From CAZCVI01 sp964502145 (GTDB taxonomy: Bacteria; Acidobacteriota; Aminicenantia; UBA2199): a stretch of DNA of 23,221 nt. Position 1 is the first letter of the stretch. The number at the start of each line of letters is the position of its first letter. The stretch is from assembly GCA_964502145.1 (NCBI GenBank), contig CAZCVI010000109.1:1-23221 (forward strand). Reading direction: 5' to 3'. The notes under the pieces were generated by a model. The model was not told the DNA's origin and did no database searches. It saw nothing but the letters and a program-made list of their open reading frames with translations. Shown here in pieces: positions 13,906 to 22,795 of the stretch. A program made the position numbers and the translations under genes.

Positions 13906-16900
13906 ATGTGTGTGATGAGTAAGGCTTTTTTAAGCTATAATCAAAAGGACGAAAGATTTGTACGGGAATTATACAGCCGATTAAGTCGGGATGGAGTAGA
14001 TTGCTTTTTCGACAAGGAATCTATAGACTGGGGTGCCAATTGGGTAGTGGAACTGGCAAAAGGATTGAATGAATGCAATTATATTGTCCCTATATTAACT
14101 CCAGATTTTTGTCACTCTGAATGGACGCAATTAGAACAGACTGCTTTTATGGCCGGTAATCCCGAAGTATGGAATAAAAAAATACGACCGCTTTTAATAA
14201 AAGACTGTAAGTGTGATATGCCCATATTTCTTAAACCTATTCAAGCTATTGATGTTTCTTCGGCTAAAAAATTTGAAATGAACTATCCTTCCATCTGCCG
14301 ACAGTTGGGTGGTGTATATAAGGAAAAAAAAGAATCGTTTGCCCGCACCCAATTGGTACATGATGATGGAGGAGCAAAAATTCATATGAAGACGATGATT
14401 AATAATTCTATTGATTACCATTACGGGGAAAATACCCATCCGCGAAAAAAAAAATTGGAGCATAAAATGGAAAAAACAGGTGTGCTGGTTATGGTTGATG
14501 TCGTAAATTATACTCCTCAATCCAGAGAATTGGGCGCAGAGAATACAGCCAATTTTAACGACGTTTTTTTTGATCATATCAAGGTTTCTGCGAACATGAG
14601 GGATGGCAATTTTATAAAAAGTGTAGGCGATGCCGCTATTACTTTCTTCACTGATACATCGGCTTTTATTGATTTCTCAAGCAAGCTTCGCCACCAATCT
14701 TTCACTGGAGCACTTGATAAATTCGGTTTTCTTTGCAAGGTGCGTATTGTTGCACACTATGGAAAGTTTGGAATTACCTTTGATGAAAAAAACAATGAAA
14801 TGGTCGATGTATATGGCGATGAATCCATTATACTTTTTCGTATGGAAAAGATAGCCAAAGAAAATTTTGTGGTCATAACCGAGTTTTTACGACATATGTG
14901 CAAGCAAGAATTTTTATCTAAAGGAATCACTGTAAAAGAGCTAGATGAAACTCTTTTTAAGGGGTTTATCGAACCTATTCGGATTTTTCAAATGAATTTT
15001 CCCGATCCAGGAGAGGAACACCCCAAAGAAGACATCCTGGCGTTGCGACTAAACGAACTTGAATATAAATGCAGTGTTATTCCTGTTTTTGGTGATATTT
15101 ACCCCGCTATGAGCATGGAAAAGAATTTCATTAACCTGGAAATTGCACCAAATCAAAACGATAGCAATAGCAGAGATTTGAATGATCCTTCTGTGGGTAG
15201 GTCGCCTATTGATGTTAGACTTCCCGACCCCGACCAAACAGAGGGGTTTAATGCAGCGAAACTATATAATGATGAACGGATGGGGTTTATTTTCGGTTTG
15301 CCGGGTTCAGGAAAGACTACCATTTTAAATTATTTTGCTTTTCGTGACTTCCAAAGTAATAAAAATAATGACAATAATCGAGAACAGATTGTTTTACTGG
15401 TTTCTTGCCGAGTACTGAAACCGTATAGAGAGTGGTTTACGGTATATTTTGGCGATAAGAGTGATAATTCAGCTAATAAACTGAGGACTTTCGATATGGT
15501 TCTTCCGTATTTTTTATACGGTTATTTGTATCCCAATGAACTCAAACCCAGAGATGTGTCACTGGAAAGAGCAGGGAGAGTTGTAATTAACGCCTTTGTT
15601 CAAGGGCAGTTAACCCTACTGGTTGACGCATTGGATGAGGCACCCACACGGGTAATTAAAGAAGATATAATTATGTTGGTAAAGGAATTGATGAACAGTC
15701 ACTATTTCCTAGAGAAAAAAGGTAACCGTATTTTTGTCACCGGACGTTTAACCGAAATGGAGCGAGTGGGTGTAGGGTCCCCAAAATATCCCACTAAATC
15801 TACTTTTATAGTCTGTTCTCTGGAAATGGAACAACTCAAGAGCTTAGCCCAATACTTTTATCGAGATAGCAGAGAGAGATTTAAGGAGTTCAGAGACATG
15901 CTATGGCGGGAAGAACTTGTTGCAAAAGTTGGAGGAACACCTCTCACAGCCCTCCTGATAATTGTCTATTTCGATTCTTTTCATACTTTTGACACTCGTT
16001 TTAACATGTATCATATCATCGTATCCTTTATCTTGATCCGGGCATGGGAGTTTATTAAAACTGGGACTTTCTCAAGGGATTTACGTACCCTCTTCAAAGA
16101 ATTGAAATCCGGTGAATTGTGGGGTGAAGACGCCAATTACGAAACTCGAATAATTTACGATGGGCTTTCCGCCTTAACTTGGGGGCTCCGTGAAAAGCAG
16201 TGGACCATAAGGGAGGACAATCTTCTTTTTGTCTTCTCAAAATTGGCCGCACAAAAATTTTCTCTTTTGGAATCACAAACCATAGCAAATAAATGGTTGA
16301 ATCGTTTGAAAGAGGATCATTTATTATTACCCGCTGGTGACTCCGAATATGTTTTTATTCATAATTCTGTGATGGAGTTTCTCGCCAGTCGGTTCATGGT
16401 TGAGAGTACTGTCGATTCGAAGTTTACGACTGAAGCATTTCCTTATATCAAATCTGTCGGAACTGCCGTACAGGAAGAATCTATAGATTTTTTCCATACC
16501 GATTCATTCCCTTTGGCTGTAGGAAGCTCACTCAAAACGGGAGCCAGTCTACTTCGGTTACTCAAGCATCGTGTAGCTAGGGAACCCGCCGGGAATATTA
16601 GAAATAGTCTCTATCTTACTGGAATTAAAGCCTTGGTTGAATGGGAAACGCTTGTCGAACGAAATAATCGGAGGGGCAATGATGTGGATTTTATTCGCCA
16701 ACATAGGGAAAATGAGATTCAAGAGTATTGGGACGGTGTGGAATGGATTTATCAATATATAAAGACAATTCTGGAGGGGGAAGATAAAAAGGCACTCATA
16801 AAGATTATTGAATACTACCACAACATGTCGCACCTACCATGTACCACTCTGTTAGTAGAATATTTATCACCGGATGTCTTTTTAACTGGCGAATCAGAAC

Positions 16901-18870
16901 TTGTGGAGTTAAGGCGACAATTGCTCTATTTTTTGATTGATAGGGATGAAGCAGAAAAATGGTTGAACACGGCGGAGGAAAAGCAATGGCAATTAATAAA
17001 TATCGCTCACTTATCCCAACTCGACTCAGAAACGTACCATCCTGAAGATAAAAATTTTCATTATTATTGCAATTATACTGGACCCACGCTGTGTGGTTTA
17101 TTGGGAAGCCCTAATTTCAGGCATAGTTTTTTTGTGAATTGCATCGCCGTAAGCCCTAGTGGGACTGTTGTTGCGTCAGGGGATGAGAATAAAAATATTA
17201 AGTTATGGGATATCGCAACAGGCAAAGAATTGATGACGATCAAAGGTCATACAGGTGGTGTAAGAAGTCTAAAGTTCAGCCCCGAGGGAGACCGCATTGC
17301 CTCCGGCGCCGATGATAAGACTATCAAATTGTGGGGATACCCATCCGGTAAGATGCTAAAAACATTGGTAGGTCATATGAATCGTGTAAATTGTATTTGT
17401 TTCAGTCCGGACGGGAAAACGTTGCTTTCTGGTTCAAGAGATGGTTCTCTCAAATGGTGGGACCTGGAAACGGATAATTTTCCAAAAACACTCACTGGTC
17501 ATAAAAGATCCATTAATGCTGTTGATTTTAGTCCAAATGGACGGTTTGCATTATCATCTGCGGATGATAAAACTCTCAAATTATGGGATCTCATATCCGG
17601 CAAAGAAGTAAAAATTTTAAAAGGACATACCGATTTCGTAAAAAACGCTGTTTTCAGCCGTGACGGCAGAATTATTATCTCGGTATCTTGGGATAAAAAT
17701 ATCAAGTGGTGGAAGGTGCAATCGGAGAAAGCCTACCGCACTATTAAAGCCCACCGAGCTCCAATAACATGCATGGATTTCAGCAATGATGGGAAAACAA
17801 TTGCTACTGGCTCCTGGGATAAAACCATCAAATTAAGGGATTTCAAATCGGGTAAGGTTACCGGAGTATTGGTCGGGCATAAGGACCAAGTTCGTTCTGT
17901 TGCTTTTTGTCCAGATAATAATAGTATAATCTCCGCAGCTAGGGAATTTACCCTTAGACATTGGGACCCTGTTTCGGAAAAGGAAATCAAATCCTTTCGG
18001 GGTCATTTACTATCCGTGAGTAGTGTGGATTTTAGCCCTAATGGTAAAACCTTACTTTCTGCCTCTTGGGATTCCACTCTCAAATTGTGGGACTTGGAAT
18101 CGGGGCGAGAAATTCAGACTTTCAACGGGCATCAGGATCAAGTTCATACCGTTCGCTTTAGCACAAACGGCAAAACTGCTGTGTCTGGTTCATTTGATAG
18201 TACCCTTAAATGGTGGGATATAGAATCAGGCAAACTTATTCAAACCTACAAGGGACATAAATACGGTATAAATAGTGTATGTTTCTGCAAGCAAGGCAAG
18301 AGTGTCATCTCTGGTTCATTCGATCATACTCTTAAGTTATGGGATCTGGAATCGGGGAAAAATTTAAAAACGTTTCAAGGACATAAAGGATTCGTGTGGA
18401 GTCTTGCCATAAACCAGAATGAGCGACATGTTGTATCCGCTTCGGATGACGGCACTATTAAATTGTGGAGTATAGAGTCGGGATTATTGTTAAAAACTTT
18501 TCCAAGTCATTCCAACCATGTGTATTGCGTAAATTTCAGTCCAAATGGCCAGTATATTGTATCCGGTGGAGATGATGGCAATCTAAATTTGTGGGATGTT
18601 TCATCCAGCGAATTGAGAAAAACTTTTATTGGGCATAAAGGCCCTGTATTGAGTGTCACTTTCAGCAAAAATGGTAAGTACGTCCTTTCTTGCTCCCTGG
18701 ATTATTCGCTCCGCATTTGGGATACCGCCACAGGAAACTGTATTGCAACTATTTCGTTGTTTTGGTTGCCAGGAGAGATAATGTCGAGTCCTACTACCAA
18801 TGGCTTTTATGCTTGTGCCAATAGAAATGGTACCATCGCCCTATTCGATTTTAAAAAAATATTTGAATAA
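13906..18870 (+). CDS. TIR-nucleotide cyclase-NACHT-WD40 multidomain protein
   Basis: This 1654-residue, probably cytosolic protein has four parts. Residues 5-140 are a TIR domain (KAFLSYNQKDERFV; SEWTQLE with Trp73 and the putative NADase Glu77). Residues 188-370 are a class III nucleotide cyclase domain with both metal Asp residues (Asp198 in VDVVNYT, Asp242 in KSVGD), adenine-type Lys238 and Asp301, and Arg312; the catalytic Asn position is Ile308. Residues 455-800 are a NACHT STAND ATPase with P-loop GLPGSGKT (464-471) and Walker B LLVDALDE (571-578). A helical region follows to about 1076. Residues 1077-1654 hold fourteen WD40 repeats of about 42 residues. There are no signal peptide or membrane segments. 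By analogy with STAND immune sensors, WD40 senses, NACHT oligomerises and TIR depletes NAD; this is inferred. The start could instead be the Met at 13915; AAGGA at 13896-13900 supports 13906. Confidence 0.9.
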   Translation: MCVMSKAFLSYNQKDERFVRELYSRLSRDGVDCFFDKESIDWGANWVVELAKGLNECNYIVPILTPDFCHSEWTQLEQTAFMAGNPEVWNKKIRPLLIKDCKCDMPIFLKPIQAIDVSSAKKFEMNYPSICRQLGGVYKEKKESFARTQLVHDDGGAKIHMKTMINNSIDYHYGENTHPRKKKLEHKMEKTGVLVMVDVVNYTPQSRELGAENTANFNDVFFDHIKVSANMRDGNFIKSVGDAAITFFTDTSAFIDFSSKLRHQSFTGALDKFGFLCKVRIVAHYGKFGITFDEKNNEMVDVYGDESIILFRMEKIAKENFVVITEFLRHMCKQEFLSKGITVKELDETLFKGFIEPIRIFQMNFPDPGEEHPKEDILALRLNELEYKCSVIPVFGDIYPAMSMEKNFINLEIAPNQNDSNSRDLNDPSVGRSPIDVRLPDPDQTEGFNAAKLYNDERMGFIFGLPGSGKTTILNYFAFRDFQSNKNNDNNREQIVLLVSCRVLKPYREWFTVYFGDKSDNSANKLRTFDMVLPYFLYGYLYPNELKPRDVSLERAGRVVINAFVQGQLTLLVDALDEAPTRVIKEDIIMLVKELMNSHYFLEKKGNRIFVTGRLTEMERVGVGSPKYPTKSTFIVCSLEMEQLKSLAQYFYRDSRERFKEFRDMLWREELVAKVGGTPLTALLIIVYFDSFHTFDTRFNMYHIIVSFILIRAWEFIKTGTFSRDLRTLFKELKSGELWGEDANYETRIIYDGLSALTWGLREKQWTIREDNLLFVFSKLAAQKFSLLESQTIANKWLNRLKEDHLLLPAGDSEYVFIHNSVMEFLASRFMVESTVDSKFTTEAFPYIKSVGTAVQEESIDFFHTDSFPLAVGSSLKTGASLLRLLKHRVAREPAGNIRNSLYLTGIKALVEWETLVERNNRRGNDVDFIRQHRENEIQEYWDGVEWIYQYIKTILEGEDKKALIKIIEYYHNMSHLPCTTLLVEYLSPDVFLTGESELVELRRQLLYFLIDRDEAEKWLNTAEEKQWQLINIAHLSQLDSETYHPEDKNFHYYCNYTGPTLCGLLGSPNFRHSFFVNCIAVSPSGTVVASGDENKNIKLWDIATGKELMTIKGHTGGVRSLKFSPEGDRIASGADDKTIKLWGYPSGKMLKTLVGHMNRVNCICFSPDGKTLLSGSRDGSLKWWDLETDNFPKTLTGHKRSINAVDFSPNGRFALSSADDKTLKLWDLISGKEVKILKGHTDFVKNAVFSRDGRIIISVSWDKNIKWWKVQSEKAYRTIKAHRAPITCMDFSNDGKTIATGSWDKTIKLRDFKSGKVTGVLVGHKDQVRSVAFCPDNNSIISAAREFTLRHWDPVSEKEIKSFRGHLLSVSSVDFSPNGKTLLSASWDSTLKLWDLESGREIQTFNGHQDQVHTVRFSTNGKTAVSGSFDSTLKWWDIESGKLIQTYKGHKYGINSVCFCKQGKSVISGSFDHTLKLWDLESGKNLKTFQGHKGFVWSLAINQNERHVVSASDDGTIKLWSIESGLLLKTFPSHSNHVYCVNFSPNGQYIVSGGDDGNLNLWDVSSSELRKTFIGHKGPVLSVTFSKNGKYVLSCSLDYSLRIWDTATGNCIATISLFWLPGEIMSSPTTNGFYACANRNGTIALFDFKKIFE
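17134..18867 (+). repeat. Fourteen WD40 repeats
   Basis: Counting from Val1077, thirteen full units and a shorter last one follow the pattern hxSVxFSPxGKxhhSGSxDxTLKLWDhxSGKxhxTFxGH. The spacing is almost constant at 42 codons. Fourteen units suit two seven-bladed propellers. Units 8-10 are the most alike (SGSFDSTLKWWD and SGSFDHTLKLWD), pointing to recent internal duplication. Such arrays bind proteins. Confidence 0.9.
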
Positions 18871-18883
18871 GGAAAGATTTTTC

Positions 18884-18912
18884 TTGACTTTTCTTTTAGG
18901 GTGTGCTAATTA
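18884..18912 (+). promoter_or_regulatory. Possible promoter of the ParA-like gene
   Basis: TTGACT (18884-18889) is followed 17 bases later by TGC-TAATTA (18904-18912), a plausible extended -10 with a poor hexamer. No terminator separates the TIR-NACHT stop from this site, so the three downstream genes could be read both from here and by run-through. Confidence 0.4.
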
Positions 18913-19030
18913 ATAAGTATGTTAATATATGCTTGTTTAATAAGACTGAATACGGTTAAGCAAAAAGAGAATGTTGCTCTTTACGTACTTTTTCTATTGA
19001 TGTCTAGTCTGGGAAAGGAGGACTTAATAA

Positions 19031-20050
19031 ATGATACTGAATATCTTTACTGGAGGGAAAGGCGGGATCGGTAAGACCTTGAATGCACTTTGTTGCTCTG
19101 TTCACTATTTAAGAGACCCAAAGGCAAGGGTGAATGTTATCGACTTAAATTACACCAATACAGACCTTTTTAAAATTCTTTACGCCAAAGGATTGCAGGA
19201 AAATGAAAGCACCGATGAGAATGGTTTTATCATCAAAGATATTGGCAAAGGGATAGTAGACAGCAGGATAATTTGTAAAAAAAATCTATTTGCAGTACCC
19301 CATGGAACCACTGGCATTTGGAAAGAAATTGTCAATGCGGTTCATTCATCCCCAAATAAGGACATTTTGGTTTTTGATTCCAACTTTAACATTGCTTCCC
19401 TATTGTATTTTTCCAATCAAAAGGAAGCCGAAGAGGTATCTGCCCTTCTAAAACAGGAATCCGAAATCGAAATGATCCGGATCTGGTTAGTTTGGTCCTT
19501 TAATCTATTAACGGACATCGGCGAATATGATCGAATTCTTCAAATGAGAGGCGTCAAATCGTTCGAGGAGATCAGTTTTGGCAAATTTCAAGAAAGACGA
19601 GACTTGATCCATGTTTTAAATCCGTATAAATACTTCAGGGACGACGAATATGAAACCGTTACCGACCTCCTTCGGGAAATTGTACAACGGTTGGACCACC
19701 GTATTAGTGTCGATGCACATGAGGCGATCACATTTAGTCAAGTGGTTGAGCATTTTACCGAAGCGATTAAAGCATGCAAAAAGTCTCAAAAAGGTGCATT
19801 GAAAGTTTTAATGGATAGAATTACCGAGAGTTATCGTTTTCTGCCTTTTAACGTTTGTTTTATTCCCTTTTATAGGAAAAAAAGTGTGCAAAACTACATC
19901 GAAAACTTATCGTCAAATCCTCCCCAAGATTTGGAAGGTCTGATAAAAGCTATCAGAGAAATTTACGATGTCGTAGCAATGAGTATCGGGAAAGTTGATG
20001 ATCATACTACCCGCAAAAATCATCCGATTGTTACGAATATAAATGGTTAA
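19031..20050 (+). CDS. ParA/MinD-like deviant-Walker ATPase
   Basis: This 339-residue protein begins with MILNIFTGGKGGIGKT, the deviant Walker A motif with signature Lys10 and P-loop Lys15. Asp38 (NVIDLNYTN) follows as the A' Asp, and DILVFDS (111-117) looks like Walker B. These mark the SIMIBI class, whose members switch between ATP-bound dimers and free monomers to move or activate partners. The remaining two thirds resemble nothing I know and are longer than in plasmid ParA. No ParB gene or parS-like repeats are near, so partition is unlikely. AAGGAGG at 19015-19021 is a strong ribosome site. It overlaps the next gene by 8 bases. I infer a regulatory ATPase for the cassette led by the TIR-NACHT gene. 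Confidence 0.8.
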   Translation: MILNIFTGGKGGIGKTLNALCCSVHYLRDPKARVNVIDLNYTNTDLFKILYAKGLQENESTDENGFIIKDIGKGIVDSRIICKKNLFAVPHGTTGIWKEIVNAVHSSPNKDILVFDSNFNIASLLYFSNQKEAEEVSALLKQESEIEMIRIWLVWSFNLLTDIGEYDRILQMRGVKSFEEISFGKFQERRDLIHVLNPYKYFRDDEYETVTDLLREIVQRLDHRISVDAHEAITFSQVVEHFTEAIKACKKSQKGALKVLMDRITESYRFLPFNVCFIPFYRKKSVQNYIENLSSNPPQDLEGLIKAIREIYDVVAMSIGKVDDHTTRKNHPIVTNING

Positions 20051-21155
20051 AAAAATGATTGATGCAATCAATAAACCTGAAAATTTATTTTTAGTGGAGT
20101 ATGATGGCAAAAGTTACGAGTTAGAGCTTAATTGGGGTTTTGCTAACGGTTATGTCTCGGAACAAAAACTTCCCCTTCTTTTTGTATTTTCCAATTTTCC
20201 CACAGCAATAGATACCAATAAAGGGGCTTTGGTGGGCAGTTTACGAACTTTTATGGAAGAAAGAAAAGGAATCATATTCTTCCCTACCCATCTCAAGGAC
20301 ACTATCGAAGAGCTGGTTGAATTATCATTGAAAAGGGAGAATGTGTCACTTGTAACACAACGATATTTAGATAAGAAGTTTACTGACGATTTTTTTAAGG
20401 AAGTATGCAATAAAAAATTTTCAATTGAAAATATAACAATAACGGAGGTAAGAAAAATGGTACAACAAACAATTCAGCAATCACAAAACGTTCACAAGGA
20501 ACTACTTAAAAATCTTGATGAAAGTAAGGATAAGGATGTCGTATGCTTTATATTGGATAAGGACAAAAGGGAAATACGTGAGTCGCATAATTTAGAAAAA
20601 AAGACAACAGCTAAGAAGAAATTGCCTTTTTCCGACATAATTAAAGAAAAGGCATTTAAAACGCAATTTATTGATCTTTTTTTAAGCGATAAATCAATGC
20701 CCTCTCGGATCAAAGGTTATTTAGGTGGAAGGGACTGGAAGTTCGAAAACCTACTGATATTTTATTCAAGTAGGCACAAACGAACATTTATTCAAGATGT
20801 ACCAGGGAGTGCTTTCTTTTTAAACTCTTCGGATGATACATTCATGCTATTGAACACCAAATATCCTCTTGTGTGCCACTCGTATGAAAAAACTCCGGAA
20901 CAAAAACTTACAATTGCCAAGGATAACATTACACAGAGGTATGAAATTTTTATTGATGGAACTCCTGAAGCTGATCCAGGGTTAAGGCTTGACATGATAG
21001 ATATTTTTGTTAAGGGGATGGAATCAGTGAACACATTCCTTGAATTGATAACCCATACCCGCACCAATGAATGCAGATTTTTCTTTGACCAGATGTGCAT
21101 ATTCGTAAAAAATGCTGGCAATAAATGTATAATAGAAACATATCCTGCGAAATAG
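20043..21155 (+). CDS. Unrecognised soluble protein, cassette gene 3
   Basis: I do not recognise this 370-residue protein. It has no signal peptide or membrane segment. The N-terminal 130 residues alternate strands and helices (LPLLFVFSNFPTAID, GIIFFPTHLKDTIEELVELS). A Gln- and Lys-rich, probably coiled stretch follows (about 138-165, VRKMVQQTIQQSQNVHKELL), then DKDVVCFILDKDKREIRESH, then a strand-rich C-terminal half (FENLLIFYSSRHKRTFIQDV). No catalytic motif is evident. The ATG at 20043 overlaps the ParA-like gene by 8 bases and lacks a clear ribosome site, suggesting coupled translation; the Met at 20055 is an alternative. Tight coupling to the ATPase suggests a shared complex. Confidence 0.75.
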   Translation: MVKKMIDAINKPENLFLVEYDGKSYELELNWGFANGYVSEQKLPLLFVFSNFPTAIDTNKGALVGSLRTFMEERKGIIFFPTHLKDTIEELVELSLKRENVSLVTQRYLDKKFTDDFFKEVCNKKFSIENITITEVRKMVQQTIQQSQNVHKELLKNLDESKDKDVVCFILDKDKREIRESHNLEKKTTAKKKLPFSDIIKEKAFKTQFIDLFLSDKSMPSRIKGYLGGRDWKFENLLIFYSSRHKRTFIQDVPGSAFFLNSSDDTFMLLNTKYPLVCHSYEKTPEQKLTIAKDNITQRYEIFIDGTPEADPGLRLDMIDIFVKGMESVNTFLELITHTRTNECRFFFDQMCIFVKNAGNKCIIETYPAK

Positions 21156-21167
21156 GGAGGCAGCATT

Positions 21168-22586
21168 ATGTTTAAAGGAAAATATATCGACACTTACTTG
21201 GATTGCAAAAAAGGAGGCACCAAGGCGGTTCACATCGTTCTTAATGTCCCAGAGTCAATTTTCAATAATAATGATATTGCTTCGAAGTTTGCAGATTGGG
21301 TCCGTAAGATTGGTTTGGTAAAAAAGCACTATGAGGAGGAACGCCTTGATAAGGAAATTTTCAAAGAAGAAAAATTTGATGAAGACTATTTCAAAATTGA
21401 ATTGATTGCGTTTCTGGATTCTCAAAAGGAAACAGTTGTGAAGCAGGAAATTGATGACTTCTTGGTAACTGAATTAAAACTGAGCCCTGAAAATATTTAT
21501 GTCAGCGATATTTCCAGTAAGTTGATCATCGACAGTTCACCGTACTTAATGACTAGCAGTAAAACCAAAGTCAAAGATCTTTTATTGCCAATATACTCGA
21601 AAAAACATTTTGTCCGGTCATTGAATGATTTGATTCTGGATTTTGGTTTTGATATGGTCGGAAAATATTCGCGGTACTATTATTATAACGGCTATTCTTA
21701 TTTAGGTGATGAATACCTAGACAAGTGTGTTGAGCTGGGACTAGTTGCGAATGCCGTATCGGATGATAAAAACAAGCGTATTATCAGCGCTCTTTTTAAA
21801 AGCTGTTATTCTGCTGAAGTAGTCCATATTGGTAGATATGAAGTGGAGGGAAAGTCTTTAATTAAACTCCAGGTGAAAGACAATTTTTTTCTGTACCATC
21901 CCACTTGTGAATCGCGATTAGATGTTCATAACCAACTTCTTTCTCCTGCGATTAGCTTGAAAGTCAGAAATTGTGCGTTGATGAGGGACATTTTCACCGG
22001 TTTCTTTGAGAAAGTATTCTGTGGTAGCATGCATGAAACGTCTGATGTAATAGACCTGGATAATAAAAGGTATTGTGGATTCGAATATGATTATACAGAC
22101 GAAGGTCAGCGGCTATTGGATTTCGAAAGCTCCAAATGGCGTCCCGTGTCATCAACTAATAAAATTGATTTCTTTCACTTCCGTAATAAGGCCGAGGAAA
22201 ACCCTGACATACGAATTGAATGTTGCAAAGCAGTCAACATGATGGGGCGGTACAAAGTATTGATCAATAGAGACACTATAATGCCTATTCCTTGGAATGA
22301 GGGCAATTCTGAGGATTCTAATATTCTGACCCTTGATTATTTATCCTTCACCCAAAACAGGATGGGGGAGCAAAGTGTGAAAGATGCCCTTGGGTTTATT
22401 AAACGAGTCGACCCAGCGTATTATGCTTTTAAATCGAAGTTCAACAAAATATTTTATGATTATTTTTTCTCTGAACAATCGGAAACCCCTACCAACAGTG
22501 ATCTTGTGAAACGAGAAGAACCTCCCTCTGAAGACTACTGTACCTTCTACATCTATGACAAAGAATTTTTTACAATGGGGGGATAA
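21168..22586 (+). CDS. Unrecognised soluble protein, cassette gene 4
   Basis: I do not recognise this 472-residue protein. It lies 12 bases after the preceding gene and has GGGAGG at 21155-21160, so it belongs to the same operon. It has no signal peptide or membrane segment. An acidic, Lys/Glu-rich helical segment lies at about 53-80, a Tyr-rich patch (KYSRYYYYNGYSYLGDEYL) near 165-185, and a mostly strand-like C-terminal half with several Cys residues that form no CxxC pair. No nuclease, protease or NTPase motif is visible. It could be the specificity or effector partner of the cassette; the sequence does not decide. Confidence 0.75.
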   Translation: MFKGKYIDTYLDCKKGGTKAVHIVLNVPESIFNNNDIASKFADWVRKIGLVKKHYEEERLDKEIFKEEKFDEDYFKIELIAFLDSQKETVVKQEIDDFLVTELKLSPENIYVSDISSKLIIDSSPYLMTSSKTKVKDLLLPIYSKKHFVRSLNDLILDFGFDMVGKYSRYYYYNGYSYLGDEYLDKCVELGLVANAVSDDKNKRIISALFKSCYSAEVVHIGRYEVEGKSLIKLQVKDNFFLYHPTCESRLDVHNQLLSPAISLKVRNCALMRDIFTGFFEKVFCGSMHETSDVIDLDNKRYCGFEYDYTDEGQRLLDFESSKWRPVSSTNKIDFFHFRNKAEENPDIRIECCKAVNMMGRYKVLINRDTIMPIPWNEGNSEDSNILTLDYLSFTQNRMGEQSVKDALGFIKRVDPAYYAFKSKFNKIFYDYFFSEQSETPTNSDLVKREEPPSEDYCTFYIYDKEFFTMGG

Positions 22587-22629
22587 CGTCAGGAAAAATT
22601 GATGATACGGTGGAAGTTCAAAGCGCAGT

Positions 22630-22670
22630 AAGCATCCTGCTTGTGGTTTTTGCTTTCAAGCAGGATGCTT
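22630..22670 (+). terminator. Hairpin after the cassette
   Basis: Perfect 14-base arms, aagcatcctgcttg (22630-22643) and caagcaggatgctt (22657-22670), enclose a 13-base loop 44 bases after the last stop. No T run follows, so it is either a weak terminator or a dispersed palindrome. The right half resembles 13773-13794. Confidence 0.5.
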
Positions 22671-22795
22671 GAGATACGTTGATTTTCCTCTGCGTTATCC
22701 TTTTATAAAAAAAGTTGGAAAAGAAGCCCACAGATTACTCAGATTAAAATGATTATACTGATTAAATTAGGTTTTTAAAAAGACTGGCCCAATAG

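Noticed and set aside
19031..20050. Plasmid or chromosome partition gene
   Set aside because: The deviant Walker motif fits ParA, but there is no ParB, no parS-like repeats, and the C-terminal two thirds differ.
22725..22790. Repeated cagatta words as a distinct element
   Set aside because: cacagattactcagatta resembles a widespread low-complexity repeat, but there are too few units here to define boundaries.
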